Below are positions 1 to 8,435 of a stretch of DNA of 64,000 nt, one piece after another; within the stretch, counting starts at the first letter, position 1; each line of letters starts with the position of its first letter. The translations under genes were made by a program, and so were the position numbers. Source of the DNA: Pseudomonas sp. UMAB-08. GTDB taxonomy: Bacteria > Pseudomonadota > Gammaproteobacteria > Pseudomonadales > Pseudomonadaceae. The DNA lies in NCBI RefSeq assembly GCF_900095225.1, contig NZ_LT607421.1, positions 62,001-126,000 on the forward strand, written 5' to 3'. Below the pieces are notes generated by a model that did no database searches, was not told where the DNA came from, and saw only the letters and a program-made list of their open reading frames with translations.

Positions 1-423
1 ACCCTGACGTCGGCCAACAACCCTGATGCCGATGCAAACGGTACTATTTTTGTCACCCCCGGCAACAAGATCCCCGGCATTTCGCCCCTACAGTTCAAGT
101 TGGGCGGCGACTATAAAATGACGTCTGCATGGACCTTGGGTGGGGACGTGATCGCCAACAGCAGCCAGTATTATGTTGGCGACGATTCAAACAAAAATGC
201 CAAGTTGGGCGGGTATACGGTTTTCAATGTCCACAGCGCCTACCAGCTTACTGACACCATCAAACTGTTCGCCAAACTTGATAACGCCCTTGATCGGCAA
301 TATGCGACCTACGGTGGATTCGCCGCCGTTGGCGACATCCCCTCCCTTGGGCTATCAAACCCCCAAACAACCACCCCCGCGGCGCCTCGCGCGATGTACG
401 CCGGGTTCAACGTCAAGTTCTGA
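1..423 (+). CDS. TonB-dependent outer-membrane receptor, C-terminal part only
   Basis: The frame is open from base 1 to a TGA at 421-423, so the window starts inside the gene. The visible 140 residues look like the last strands of a TonB-dependent receptor barrel: alternating polar and hydrophobic residues, the late-barrel motif LFAKLDNALDRQYATYGG, and the usual final strand ending in aromatic Phe (GFNVKF), the signal for outer-membrane insertion. The family imports ferric siderophores, cobalamin or other ligands with energy from TonB-ExbBD. The plug domain and ligand-binding loops lie outside the window, so the substrate cannot be named. The gene is convergent with radA, with only 22 bases between the stops. 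Confidence 0.85.
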   Translation, partial: TLTSANNPDADANGTIFVTPGNKIPGISPLQFKLGGDYKMTSAWTLGGDVIANSSQYYVGDDSNKNAKLGGYTVFNVHSAYQLTDTIKLFAKLDNALDRQYATYGGFAAVGDIPSLGLSNPQTTTPAAPRAMYAGFNVKF

Positions 424-445
424 GGCCTTCAAAACAGAAAGCCGG

Positions 446-1813
446 CTATTCGAACAACGCATCCAGCGCCTGTTCCAGACGGCTCACGGCAATGATCTGC
501 AGCCCTGGCGGCGCTTCCTTGGGGGCGTTGCCTTTGGGGACGATGGCGCGTTTGAAGCCGTGTTTGGCCGCTTCTTTCAACCGTTCCTGACCGCTGGGCA
601 CCGGACGGACTTCGCCGGAGAGGCCAACTTCGCCAAACACCAGCAAGTCGTGAGGCAGCGGGCGGTTGCGCAGGCTGGACATGACGGCGGCCATCAAGGC
701 CAGGTCAGAGGCGGTTTCCAGTACTTTCACGCCGCCGACCACGTTGAGGAATACGTCCTGATCATGGGTAGGAATCCCGCCGTGGCGATGCAGGACGGCC
801 AGCAGCATGGCCAGACGGTTCTGATCCAGACCGAGCGTGACACGACGCGGATTGGCCAGATGGCTGTCGTCGACCAGCGCCTGAACTTCCACCAGCATTG
901 GCCGGGTACCTTCCCATGTCGCCATGACGACACTGCCGGGCACTTCTTCCTGTGCGCGGGTCAGAAAAATCGCCGAAGGGTTGGAGACTTCTTTCAAGCC
1001 CTTGTCAGTCATGCCGAACACGCCCAGTTCGTTGACCGCGCCGAAGCGGTTTTTCACCGCGCGCAACAGACGCAAACGCCCGTCTGATTCGCCTTCGAAA
1101 TACAGCACGGTGTCGACCATGTGCTCGAGCACGCGAGGACCGGCCAGTGAGCCTTCTTTAGTGACATGCCCAACCAGGAAAATCGCCGTACCGCTCTGTT
1201 TCGCGTACCGCACCAGCAGCGCCGCGCTCTCGCGCACTTGCGACACGCCGCCCGGTGCCGATTGCAGTTGTTCGGTGAAGATGGTCTGGATCGAGTCGAT
1301 CACCATGACTTTGGGCTGCTCGATGCGAGCCGTGGCTATGATGGTTTCGATGCAGGTTTCGGTCATGACCCGCAGTTTGTCCTGAGGCAAACCCAGACGT
1401 CGGGCGCGCATGGCGACCTGTTGCTGCGACTCTTCGCCGGTGACGTAAAGCGCGGGCATACGCTCAGCGATGGCGCACAGGGTTTGCAAGAGAATGGTGG
1501 ATTTACCGATGCCAGGGTCGCCGCCGATCAGCACCACTGACCCATCGACCAGGCCGCCGCCCAGCACACGATCAAGCTCGGCGGAGTTGGTGGAGAAGCG
1601 GGGGACCTCCTGGACGCTGACTTCAGCCAGGGTCCTGATTTGCGCTTGCTGCCCGGTCCAGCCAGAACGACCGCTCGGAGGGGTGGCAGCACCGTGTTCC
1701 AGGAGGGTTTCGACCAGGGTGTTCCAGGCGCCACATTCGCCGCACTGGCCCGCCCATTTTGGAAAAGTCGCACCGCACTCGGTACAGCCGAACATGCGCT
1801 TAGCCTTGGCCAT
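446..1813 (-). CDS. radA: DNA repair protein RadA
   Basis: RadA (Sms) is a RecA-like ATPase that drives branch migration of recombination intermediates. The 455-residue protein has the family layout: an N-terminal four-cysteine zinc finger (Cys10, 13, 24, 27), a RecA-type core with Walker A GGDPGIGKST near residues 97-106, the RadA-specific KNRFG motif around residue 250, and a C-terminal Lon-like domain. Two ATGs lie close together (1819 and 1813). The second gives the usual MAKAKRMFGCTECG start and is preferred. It appears to be a single gene, with the katB 3' end about 150 bases upstream. Confidence 0.97.
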   Translation of the reverse strand: MAKAKRMFGCTECGATFPKWAGQCGECGAWNTLVETLLEHGAATPPSGRSGWTGQQAQIRTLAEVSVQEVPRFSTNSAELDRVLGGGLVDGSVVLIGGDPGIGKSTILLQTLCAIAERMPALYVTGEESQQQVAMRARRLGLPQDKLRVMTETCIETIIATARIEQPKVMVIDSIQTIFTEQLQSAPGGVSQVRESAALLVRYAKQSGTAIFLVGHVTKEGSLAGPRVLEHMVDTVLYFEGESDGRLRLLRAVKNRFGAVNELGVFGMTDKGLKEVSNPSAIFLTRAQEEVPGSVVMATWEGTRPMLVEVQALVDDSHLANPRRVTLGLDQNRLAMLLAVLHRHGGIPTHDQDVFLNVVGGVKVLETASDLALMAAVMSSLRNRPLPHDLLVFGEVGLSGEVRPVPSGQERLKEAAKHGFKRAIVPKGNAPKEAPPGLQIIAVSRLEQALDALFE

Positions 1814-1964
1814 AACCACCCCAGTCTAAAAAGGGGGCAATCATAACGCAGGTTTGCGCGCCTGCGACGGCGTGGAACATGAGTACGCTCATGGGATTCC
1901 TTTGCATGCATCACTTCCACCCAACCTGCACCGAGGCAGAAGTGACACGACGCTGCCGACTGAA

Positions 1965-3506
1965 TCAGTCCGTTAGTTTTTTCGCTAGCGCTTTTACCCG
2001 AACGAGATCGCCCATCGCAACCTTGGTTACGCCGGTGCCATATTCCGGGTCTGCCTTGTAAAGGAACGAAAGGATGATGTGTTTGCTTTCATCGTCGGAG
2101 GAAGACAACGAGCCGCCGAAATTTTCAATCAGATCGGCCCGCTCTTTTTTGCTGTAGGAACGGTACAGCTCTCCCGCTTGCTTGAAGTTCTGCTCACGCT
2201 GGATTTTCGCTTGCTGGGTTGTACCTGCCAACGGTAGCTGACTGTAACGGGCATCCGCCTGCTCTTCACGCGGGCTGAGGCGGCTTGGCTGATAATTGAC
2301 ACCCGAACTGCTGTGACCTGCGTTCATCGCGCCATCCTGATTACCGTTATTGACCGGCACTTTTGGCGCATTGACTGGCAGTTGCTGCGCGTTTGCACCC
2401 AGGCGGTACAACTGCGTGTCGGAATACGAGAAGACCCGTCCCTGCAGCAGGCGGTCTTCGGATGGCTCGATGCCCGGCACCAGATTGGAAGGCGCCATCG
2501 CGGCCTGCTCGGTTTCCTGGAAGACGTTGCCCGGGTTCTTGTTCAAGACCATCTGCCCGACTTTACGCTGAGGAACGTCTGGCCAGATTTTGGTGGCATC
2601 CAGCGGGTCAAAGTCGAACGTTGCCAACGCTTCAGGCTTGAGCACCTGCACATACAGGTCCCATTTCGGAAAGTTACCCTGATTGATATGGGTCACCAGG
2701 TCGTTGGTCATGTGGCTGTAATCGCGGCCCTGCACTTCAGCCACCTGCTTCGAGTTGAGGTTTTTTATGCCCTGCAAACTCTTCCACTGAAATTTCACGT
2801 AGTGAACCTGACCTTCGGCATTCACCAGTTTGTAGGCATGCACACCGTTACCGTCCATTTCACGGTAGCTGGCCGGCGTGCCGCTATTGGAGTACAGCTC
2901 GGTCAACGTGCGGGTGGCCTCAGGGACATGGGAGAAGAAATCAAACCGACGGGAGTCGTCGTCAAGGTTGGTCCTCGGATCCGGCTTGAACGCATGCACC
3001 ATGTCCGGGAACTTGATGGCATCGCGGATGAAGAAGGTCGGAAAGTTATTGCCTACCAAATCCCAATTGCCTTCACGGGTATAGAACTTGGTCGCGAAAC
3101 CTCGCGGATCGCGCAAGGTTTCGGGGGAGTGATTGCCATGCACCACTGCGGAAAATCGCACAAACACCGGGGTCGTTTCACCGGCTGCGAAGACTCGGGC
3201 TTTGCTCAAGTTGCTCAGGTCGTCCGTTACCGTGAACTGACCATAAGCCCCTGTGCCGCGAGCATGCACGACACGCTCCGGGATACGCTCGCGATCGAAC
3301 CGTTGAAGCTTCTGGATCAGCTGCACGTCTTGCAGCAAGACCGGGCCGCGCTCGCCCGCGGTTTGCGAGTTTTGATTGTCACCGACGAGTGCCCCGTTAT
3401 CGCGGGTCAGGTTTGCGGCTTGAACGGAAACGGAAAGCAGGCTGACCGTCAAAAGGCTCACAAGTCTTCGGCGGGAAACAATTCCCAGCGCGAGGGTGGC
3501 GTTCAT
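1965..3506 (-). CDS. katB: Periplasmic monofunctional catalase KatB
   Basis: Haem catalase that splits hydrogen peroxide into water and oxygen. The 513-residue product starts with a signal peptide (RRRLVSLLTVSLLSVSVQA, cut before ANLTRDNG), which points to the periplasm and to the KatB type rather than cytosolic KatA. Visible family residues are the distal His in VVHARGTGAYG, the distal Asn in VGNNFPTFFIRD and the proximal haem Tyr in RVFSYSDTQLYRLG. An upstream in-frame ATG at 3545 exists, but the ATG at 3506 has an AAGGA ribosome binding site and gives the usual length. In P. aeruginosa katB is peroxide-induced through OxyR. I could not find a convincing four-part OxyR site here. A 6-bp hairpin (GGCGCA/TGCGCC, 3534-3551) lies in the leader. 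Confidence 0.95.
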   Translation of the reverse strand: MNATLALGIVSRRRLVSLLTVSLLSVSVQAANLTRDNGALVGDNQNSQTAGERGPVLLQDVQLIQKLQRFDRERIPERVVHARGTGAYGQFTVTDDLSNLSKARVFAAGETTPVFVRFSAVVHGNHSPETLRDPRGFATKFYTREGNWDLVGNNFPTFFIRDAIKFPDMVHAFKPDPRTNLDDDSRRFDFFSHVPEATRTLTELYSNSGTPASYREMDGNGVHAYKLVNAEGQVHYVKFQWKSLQGIKNLNSKQVAEVQGRDYSHMTNDLVTHINQGNFPKWDLYVQVLKPEALATFDFDPLDATKIWPDVPQRKVGQMVLNKNPGNVFQETEQAAMAPSNLVPGIEPSEDRLLQGRVFSYSDTQLYRLGANAQQLPVNAPKVPVNNGNQDGAMNAGHSSSGVNYQPSRLSPREEQADARYSQLPLAGTTQQAKIQREQNFKQAGELYRSYSKKERADLIENFGGSLSSSDDESKHIILSFLYKADPEYGTGVTKVAMGDLVRVKALAKKLTD

Positions 3507-3775
3507 GCTTAACGTCCTTTTATTAAGATTTTTAGGCGCATTCAACTGCGCCCTTCAATCCTAAAAGCAACCGGCGCTTTTTTTCGCAAAAGTCACCCGA
3601 TGAAACACATCACAAAACTTGTTTATTTTCAAATAGATAGCTGAATACAGAGTCCATCTGAAAACCCTGGTAAAACTAATCGGGCAATTTTCGGTCGATT
3701 GCCAAGTCGCAGGGCGCGATGCGTATAGCTGAATTACACTGCGTTAACCCACTCATCTGTAACAAGGAACAACCT

Positions 3776-4225
3776 ATGAGCGTACTGAGCGAGTTCAAGG
3801 CATTCGCCGTCAAAGGCAACGTGGTCGACATGGCGGTCGGGATCATCATTGGCGCGGCCTTCGGAAAAATCGTTTCGTCGTTCGTCGGCGATGTTGTCAT
3901 GCCACCGATCGGGCTGTTGATCGGCGGGGTCGATTTCAGCGATCTGGCCGTTACTCTCCGACCTGCAGAAGGCACTCTGCAGGCCGTGGTCGTGTCTTAC
4001 GGCAAGTTTATCCAGTCGATTATCGACTTTGTGATCGTGGCGTTCGCCATCTTCATGGGCGTCAAGGCCATCAATCGCCTCAAACGCGAAGAGGCTGTCG
4101 CGCCAACGCTGCCGGCCGCTCCTAGCCCGGAAGAAGTGCTGTTGAGCGAGATCCGTGACTTGTTGAAAGCACAGAACGGCAGACCGCTGGAAAGTGTGAT
4201 TGCCGATCCAACCCGGCTGGGTTGA
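3776..4225 (+). CDS. mscL: Large-conductance mechanosensitive channel MscL
   Basis: Pentameric inner-membrane channel that opens under membrane tension and releases solutes during osmotic downshock. The 149-residue protein has the MscL N-terminal helix ([22 protein letters not shown]), the glycine/alanine-rich pore helix TM1 ([20 protein letters not shown]), a periplasmic loop, TM2 ([22 protein letters not shown]) and a charged C-terminal bundle ending in a helix. The start at 3776 is preceded by AAGGA, and an earlier in-frame ATG at 3719 gives a non-conserved extension. It is convergent with the ferredoxin-NADP reductase, with a shared hairpin between them. Confidence 0.97.
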   Translation: MSVLSEFKAFAVKGNVVDMAVGIIIGAAFGKIVSSFVGDVVMPPIGLLIGGVDFSDLAVTLRPAEGTLQAVVVSYGKFIQSIIDFVIVAFAIFMGVKAINRLKREEAVAPTLPAAPSPEEVLLSEIRDLLKAQNGRPLESVIADPTRLG

Positions 4226-4233
4226 TGCGCCAC

Positions 4234-4267
4234 TGATCGTTCCCCATACGCCATGCGGGAACGGTCA
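4234..4267. terminator. Hairpin between convergent mscL and fpr
   Basis: An 11-bp stem (TGATCGTTCCC with GGGAACGGTCA, one G-T pair) and a 12-base loop fill the 43-base gap between the two stop codons. It has no strong T-tract on either side, so it may act as a weak bidirectional terminator or protect 3' ends. Confidence 0.6.
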
Positions 4268-4268
4268 C

Positions 4269-5045
4269 TTACCAATAATTTTCCACCGCCACCTGCCCCG
4301 GACGGCGGCTCAGGCTGAGTTGCAGGTCGCGCAGCTTGAGCATCTGGCGGGTGTCGTCGATCATTTGCGGGTTACCACACAGCATGACTCGCGAGTGCTC
4401 GGGGGTCATTTGCAGCCCGGCCGCCCGTTCCAGTTCGCCGCTTTCAATAAGCTGAGTAATGCGTCCACCCAATGCTCCGGGGTAATGCTCGCGGGTGACG
4501 GTCGGCAAAAACAGTAACTTGCCGGCGTAGTCGGCCAGATAGTCGCGCTCGGTGAGTCCGGCGATCAGTTGCTGATAGGCCAGCTCGCGGGCTTCACGCA
4601 CGCTATAGACCAGAATGATGCGCTCGAATTTTTCCCACACCTCGAAGTCCTGCAGGATCGACAGGAACGGCGCAATGCCGGTGCCTGTGGATAACATCCA
4701 CAGGTCACGCCCGTCGACGAAGCGGTCCAGGGTCAAGAAGCCGAATGCCTGACGATCGATCAGCAGCGTGTCGCCTTCACGCAGGCGGCTCAGTTCGCTG
4801 GTGAACTCGCCGTCCGGTACCACGATGGAAAAGAACTCGAGAAATTCATCGTGGGGCGACGACACCATCGAATACGCCCGCCAGACAATGCTGCCATCGG
4901 CCTTGGTCACGCCCAGACGTGCAAACTGACCCGCCCGAAAGCGAAAACCCGGATCGCGGGTGGTACGCAAGGTGAACAGATTCGGGGTCAATGACGTAAC
5001 GTTGAGCAGCGTCTGGTGGGTGTATTTCTCTGCGCTGGCAGTCAT
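4269..5045 (-). CDS. fpr: Ferredoxin-NADP(+) reductase, E. coli Fpr-like
   Basis: FAD enzyme that moves electrons between NADPH and ferredoxin or flavodoxin. Visible features in the 258-residue protein are the FAD-binding RAYSMVSSP segment, the NADP-binding STGTGIAPFLSI loop, the CGNPQMIDD motif and a C-terminal aromatic end (VAVENYW) like the AEHYW end of E. coli Fpr. The start at 5045 follows an AGGAGC ribosome binding site. In pseudomonads one fpr copy is often next to the LysR-type finR. Here the divergent neighbour is instead a short LuxR-type gene, and the position next to mscL and radA matches the second reductase (called fprB in some genomes). Confidence 0.9.
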   Translation of the reverse strand: MTASAEKYTHQTLLNVTSLTPNLFTLRTTRDPGFRFRAGQFARLGVTKADGSIVWRAYSMVSSPHDEFLEFFSIVVPDGEFTSELSRLREGDTLLIDRQAFGFLTLDRFVDGRDLWMLSTGTGIAPFLSILQDFEVWEKFERIILVYSVREARELAYQQLIAGLTERDYLADYAGKLLFLPTVTREHYPGALGGRITQLIESGELERAAGLQMTPEHSRVMLCGNPQMIDDTRQMLKLRDLQLSLSRRPGQVAVENYW

Positions 5046-5430
5046 GGGCGCTCCTGGCTCCTGCAATTAAAAAGAGGAGCGTCCAGTGTCCCGCAAAGCA
5101 ACGTCGATAAACACCGGCGGTTTGTAGTGGCATTTAGAAGAAAAGAGCGTGTTGACCCTACACAAATGCTCTAAACACAAAAACGTATAACGCCACGCTG
5201 AATCATTCTGATCTGGACTTAACAGGTCTCACCCTCTTTTCGAAAACCTCGGTCGCGCCCCCGTACAAGCAGGGTTTTATGGAAAAACGAACCAAAAAAA
5301 TATCGTTCGTTTGAATAGCGTGTAACGGCCAACCCATTCACCCGATCACTTGCCGGCCCTACTTACCTCACACTGTAGGAAAATTCCCCCTACACTGGGA
5401 ATCATATGTATCGAGTATGGAAGCTCAATA
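5046..5430. promoter_or_regulatory. Divergent fpr / luxR-type intergenic region with two palindromes
   Basis: 385 bases without a gene, carrying the promoters of both divergent genes. Two inverted repeats stand out. AAACGAAC at 5285-5292 pairs perfectly with GTTCGTTT at 5305-5312 (12-base spacer). TGTAGG at 5374-5379 pairs with CCTACA at 5389-5394, about 40 bases before the luxR-type start. Both could be operators. No clear sigma-70 pair could be assigned with confidence. Confidence 0.45.
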
Positions 5431-5898
5431 ATGGACAGCTTGAACCCGGATCAACTAGAGACATTAATGTCCACCGTGGAAGAATCCGTTTGGGAAAATG
5501 CCTTTTCCTCTCGGTTGAGACAGAGCGGAGTCCACTCTATTCAGGACCTTCGTGGCGTCAAAAAAAGACTGACACAGACACGTAATCACGAAACGACTTC
5601 ATCCACAGAGTGCTACGAAAAAGTCGAACAAACGTTATGGCTGTGTAACCTGCTGCGCACCTTCATGACAGAACGGTTATCAACCAAAACCCCGCCTTCC
5701 ATCAGCCCCCCACTGTCGATCAGGGAAACTGAAGTCCTCAAATGGTCTGCCAAAGGCAAAACCGCCGATGACATCAGCACCATCCTCAAGTTGAAAACAC
5801 GCACGATCAATTTTCATATCGCCAACGCGATTAAAAAAATGGGCGCGACCAACAAAACCTCGGCAGTGGTGCAGGCCGCCTTGAGCGGCATACTCTGA
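5431..5898 (+). CDS. Short LuxR/GerE-type helix-turn-helix regulator without an autoinducer domain
   Basis: Predicted DNA-binding regulator of 155 residues. The C-terminal 60 residues form a typical LuxR/GerE helix-turn-helix (SIRETEVLKWSAKGKTADDIS and KTRTINFHIANAIKKMGATNKT), closest in wording to quorum-sensing LuxR proteins. The N-terminal 85 residues are too short for the usual 160-residue acyl-homoserine-lactone domain and show none of its Trp/Tyr/Asp signature. The start at 5431 has a GGAAG ribosome binding site. An upstream in-frame ATG at 5350 would add a non-conserved leader. The gene is divergent from fpr and unlinked to any luxI. Target genes are unknown, and autoregulation or control of fpr is an inference from position. 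Confidence 0.8.
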   Translation: MDSLNPDQLETLMSTVEESVWENAFSSRLRQSGVHSIQDLRGVKKRLTQTRNHETTSSTECYEKVEQTLWLCNLLRTFMTERLSTKTPPSISPPLSIRETEVLKWSAKGKTADDISTILKLKTRTINFHIANAIKKMGATNKTSAVVQAALSGIL

Positions 5899-6027
5899 GT
5901 GTTTTTATAGCCACTCGGAAATCCAGCAGGTGTCCGGGTGCAAAAGCACGTAAAATCGACGGCTTCTGCGCGCGTCATGCCATCAGAGACGTGCGCAATA
6001 GTCTCCGAAAACAGAGTTCCCCTGCCC

Positions 6028-7152
6028 ATGCCCCTGCTTAACAGCCCTTTCGCTCAGCTCGATCTCATCCGCCAGCCTGACCAACAGAACGAGCCGTTGC
6101 AGGCGTTCGACGCAGCCGATGAATACCTGCTCAGTCATGTGGCGGAGCAGGGCCTGACTCCTGACAGCCGCGTGCTGGTGCTCAACGACAGCTTTGGCGC
6201 GCTGGCAGCCAGCCTGGCCAGCCACGCGAACGTGGTCAGTAGCAGCGACTCCTTTCTCGCCGCGCAAGCACTGGAGAAAAACCTGGTGCGCAACGGCCAG
6301 GCCTTTGATGCAGTGCCAATGATCCCGGCCAGTGACATGTTCACCGGACCGTTCGATTGGGTACTGATCCGTGTCCCGAAGACTCTGGCCTTGCTTGAAG
6401 AACAACTGATTCGCTTACAGGGCCAACTGGCACCGGGTGCGCAGGTGATTGCGGCGGCGATGATCAAACATCTGCCGCGCGCTGCGGGTGATTTGCTGGA
6501 GCAATACATCGGGCCGGTGCAGGCGTCATTGGCGGTGAAAAAAGCGCGCTTGCTGTTTGCCACCCCGCACATCAAAAGCGTGCAGCCCTCACCCTACCCG
6601 ACCCGCTACACACTCGAAGACCCGGTCATCGAACTGGTGAACCACGCCAACGTGTTCTGTCGCGAAGGGCTGGATATCGGCACCCGGGCGTTTCTACCGC
6701 ACCTGCCGAAAAACCTCGGTTCGGCACGTGTAGCAGACCTGGGCTGCGGCAACGGAGTGCTGGCCATTGCCAGTGCACTGGCCAATCCGCAAGCGCACTA
6801 CACGCTGGTGGATGAGTCGTTCATGGCCGTGCAGTCAGCCACTGAAAACTGGCGGACCGCATTGGGTGAGCGCGAGGTTATTGTGCGGGCTGGCGACGGG
6901 TTGGCCGGTCAGGAAGCTGACTCGCTGGACGTGGTGCTGTGCAATCCGCCTTTCCATCAGCAACAGGTGGTCGGCGATTTCCTCGCCTGGCGTATGTTCC
7001 AGCAAGCGCGTGATGCGTTGGTGGTCGGCGGCGCACTGTACATCGTCGGTAACCGCCATTTGGGCTACCACAGCAAACTGGCGCGACTGTTTCGCGGCGT
7101 GGAGCAAGTCGCCACAACCCCGAAGTTCGTGGTGCTTAAAGCACGTAAATGA
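6028..7152 (+). CDS. rlmG: 23S rRNA (guanine-1835-N2)-methyltransferase RlmG
   Basis: S-adenosylmethionine-dependent methyltransferase for G1835 of 23S rRNA. The 374-residue protein has two fused Rossmann-like halves. The N-terminal half is degenerate and used for RNA recognition. The C-terminal half has the SAM motif DLGCGNGVLA and the N2-guanine signature CNPPFH. RsmC is the close paralogue family, and the length and the first residues (MPLLNSPFAQLDLIRQP) favour RlmG. An in-frame ATG at 5938 gives a 30-residue leader without conservation, so 6028 is chosen although its ribosome binding site is weak. A hairpin follows the stop directly. Confidence 0.9.
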   Translation: MPLLNSPFAQLDLIRQPDQQNEPLQAFDAADEYLLSHVAEQGLTPDSRVLVLNDSFGALAASLASHANVVSSSDSFLAAQALEKNLVRNGQAFDAVPMIPASDMFTGPFDWVLIRVPKTLALLEEQLIRLQGQLAPGAQVIAAAMIKHLPRAAGDLLEQYIGPVQASLAVKKARLLFATPHIKSVQPSPYPTRYTLEDPVIELVNHANVFCREGLDIGTRAFLPHLPKNLGSARVADLGCGNGVLAIASALANPQAHYTLVDESFMAVQSATENWRTALGEREVIVRAGDGLAGQEADSLDVVLCNPPFHQQQVVGDFLAWRMFQQARDALVVGGALYIVGNRHLGYHSKLARLFRGVEQVATTPKFVVLKARK

Positions 7153-7177
7153 AGGCACCGCCGCGATGGCGGTGCCT
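7153..7177 (+). terminator. Hairpin after rlmG
   Basis: AGGCACCGCC (7153-7162) and GGCGGTGCCT (7168-7177) form a perfect 10-bp stem with a five-base loop directly after the rlmG stop. No T-run follows, so this is an end-of-gene hairpin rather than a classic intrinsic terminator. Confidence 0.6.
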
Positions 7178-7204
7178 CAGGCAAACCGCGGCGGGACGCG
7201 TAGT

Positions 7205-7236
7205 TGCAAGCGCGCTCCTGCAAGGAGCTTGCGCGA
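7205..7236. repeat. REP-like palindrome
   Basis: GCTCCT/AGGAGC core (7214-7228) flanked by GCAAGCGC-type arms, the composition of Pseudomonas REP elements. It lies between the convergent rlmG and DUF2474 genes. Confidence 0.5.
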
Positions 7237-7240
7237 GCCC

Positions 7241-7408
7241 TCAGTGCGTAGTCAGCCCTGCCGCGTTCATGAACAACCGCATACCGTAAGCGACTATCCC
7301 CAACGCCATCACGCTGCCGGCGTAGATCGCAACCAGCCAGGCTACGCGCTGCCAGACCGGCTTTTTCAGCGCCGGGTCCGGCTCATGGGAAGATTCTTCA
7401 GCAGACAT
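7241..7408 (-). CDS. One-helix DUF2474 protein of the cytochrome bd/CIO operon
   Basis: A 55-residue protein with one membrane helix (VAWLVAIYAGSVMALGIVAYGMRLFM) after a charged N-terminus. Such DUF2474 proteins follow cioAB or cydAB in many proteobacteria and are probably small accessory subunits, comparable in role to CydX though not clearly homologous. The AGGAGG ribosome binding site (7415-7421 on the complement) abuts the ATG at 7414, so the ATG at 7408, with about seven bases of spacing, is preferred. It lies 16 bases after cioB and is the last gene of the operon. Confidence 0.85.
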   Translation of the reverse strand: MSAEESSHEPDPALKKPVWQRVAWLVAIYAGSVMALGIVAYGMRLFMNAAGLTTH

Positions 7409-7424
7409 CGTCATCCCCTCCTCA

Positions 7425-8432
7425 CTAGTGATAGCCGTCTTCGTGGGTGACCTTGCCACGGAACACGTAGTAGCTCCAGAAGGTGTAGCCCAGGATGAAC
7501 GGGATGATGAACAGCGTACCCACCAGCATGAAGCCCTGGCTTTGCGGCGGCGCGGCGGCCTCCCAGATAGTGATCGACGGCGGCACGATGTGCGGCCACA
7601 GGCTGATACCCAACCCGCTGTAGCCGAGGAAGATCAATACCAGCGTCAACAAAAACGGCGTGTAGTGAGCATTGCGTGCCACGGCACGCAGCAGACCGTA
7701 CATCGTCACCAGTACCAGAATCGGCACCGGCAGGAACCAGAACAGGTTCGGCAGGCTGAACCAGCGGGTGGCGATTTCAGGATGGGTCAGCGGCGTCCAG
7801 ATGCTGACGATAGCGGTCACCGCCAACACCACCAGGGCCAACGGCCGAGCCAGATCGTGCATCTGTTTTTGCAGCTTGCCTTCGGTTTTCATGATCAGCC
7901 AGGTGCAGCCCAGTAGCGCATAAGCGACGATCAGGGCCACGCCACAGAACATCGTGAACGGCGTCAGCCAGTCCAGTGACCCCCCGGCGAACTGGCGATT
8001 GACCACCGGAATACCATCGATGAACGCCCCCAGCGCTACGCCCTGGAAGAACGTCGCGGTCAGCGAGCCGCCGATAAACGCTTTGTCCCACAAGTGACGC
8101 TTGTCATCTTTGGCCTTGAAGCGGAACTCGAAGGCGACCCCGCGAAAGATCAAACCGATCAGCATCAGGATCAGCGGCAGGTACAGCGCCGACAACACCA
8201 CCGAATAGGCCAGCGGGAAGGCACCAAACAATGCTGCGCCCCCCAAGACCAGCCAGGTTTCGTTACCGTCCCACACGGGGGCCACGGTGTTCATCATCAC
8301 ATCGCGCTCGGAATCGTCCTTGATGAAGGGGAAAAGAATCCCGATCCCCAGGTCGAAGCCGTCCATGACCACATACATCATGATCCCGAAGATGATGATC
8401 ACAGCCCAGATAAGCGGAAGATCAATACCCAT
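7425..8432 (-). CDS. cioB: Cyanide-insensitive terminal oxidase subunit II (CydB family)
   Basis: Membrane subunit II of a bd-type quinol oxidase that reduces oxygen to water. The 335-residue protein has eight to nine predicted helices and family landmarks: MDGFDLGIGILFPF near residue 23, PVWDGNETWLVLGG near 52 and the GYSGLGISLWPHIVPP segment. It starts three bases after cioA stops, so translation is probably coupled. The pair resembles the P. aeruginosa cyanide-insensitive oxidase, which keeps respiration going when HCN blocks the haem-copper oxidases. Confidence 0.95.
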   Translation of the reverse strand: MGIDLPLIWAVIIIFGIMMYVVMDGFDLGIGILFPFIKDDSERDVMMNTVAPVWDGNETWLVLGGAALFGAFPLAYSVVLSALYLPLILMLIGLIFRGVAFEFRFKAKDDKRHLWDKAFIGGSLTATFFQGVALGAFIDGIPVVNRQFAGGSLDWLTPFTMFCGVALIVAYALLGCTWLIMKTEGKLQKQMHDLARPLALVVLAVTAIVSIWTPLTHPEIATRWFSLPNLFWFLPVPILVLVTMYGLLRAVARNAHYTPFLLTLVLIFLGYSGLGISLWPHIVPPSITIWEAAAPPQSQGFMLVGTLFIIPFILGYTFWSYYVFRGKVTHEDGYH

Positions 8433-8435
8433 GAC

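Noticed and set aside
1877..1945. Small inverted repeats (CATGAG/CTCATG and TCACTTC/GAAGTGA) between katB and radA
   Set aside because: Stems of 6-7 bp without T-runs, so not called as terminators with confidence.
3507..3775. OxyR site upstream of katB
   Set aside because: ATAG/CTAT-like pieces occur near 3630-3660, but the spacing of the four-part motif could not be fitted, so no site is called.
4684..4704. Perfect palindrome CCTGTGGAT-AAC-ATCCACAGG with a DnaA-box-like core
   Set aside because: It lies inside the fpr coding region and encodes the conserved DLWMLSTGTG segment, so the sequence is explained by protein constraint. It shares its arm with the 20122 element, probably by chance.
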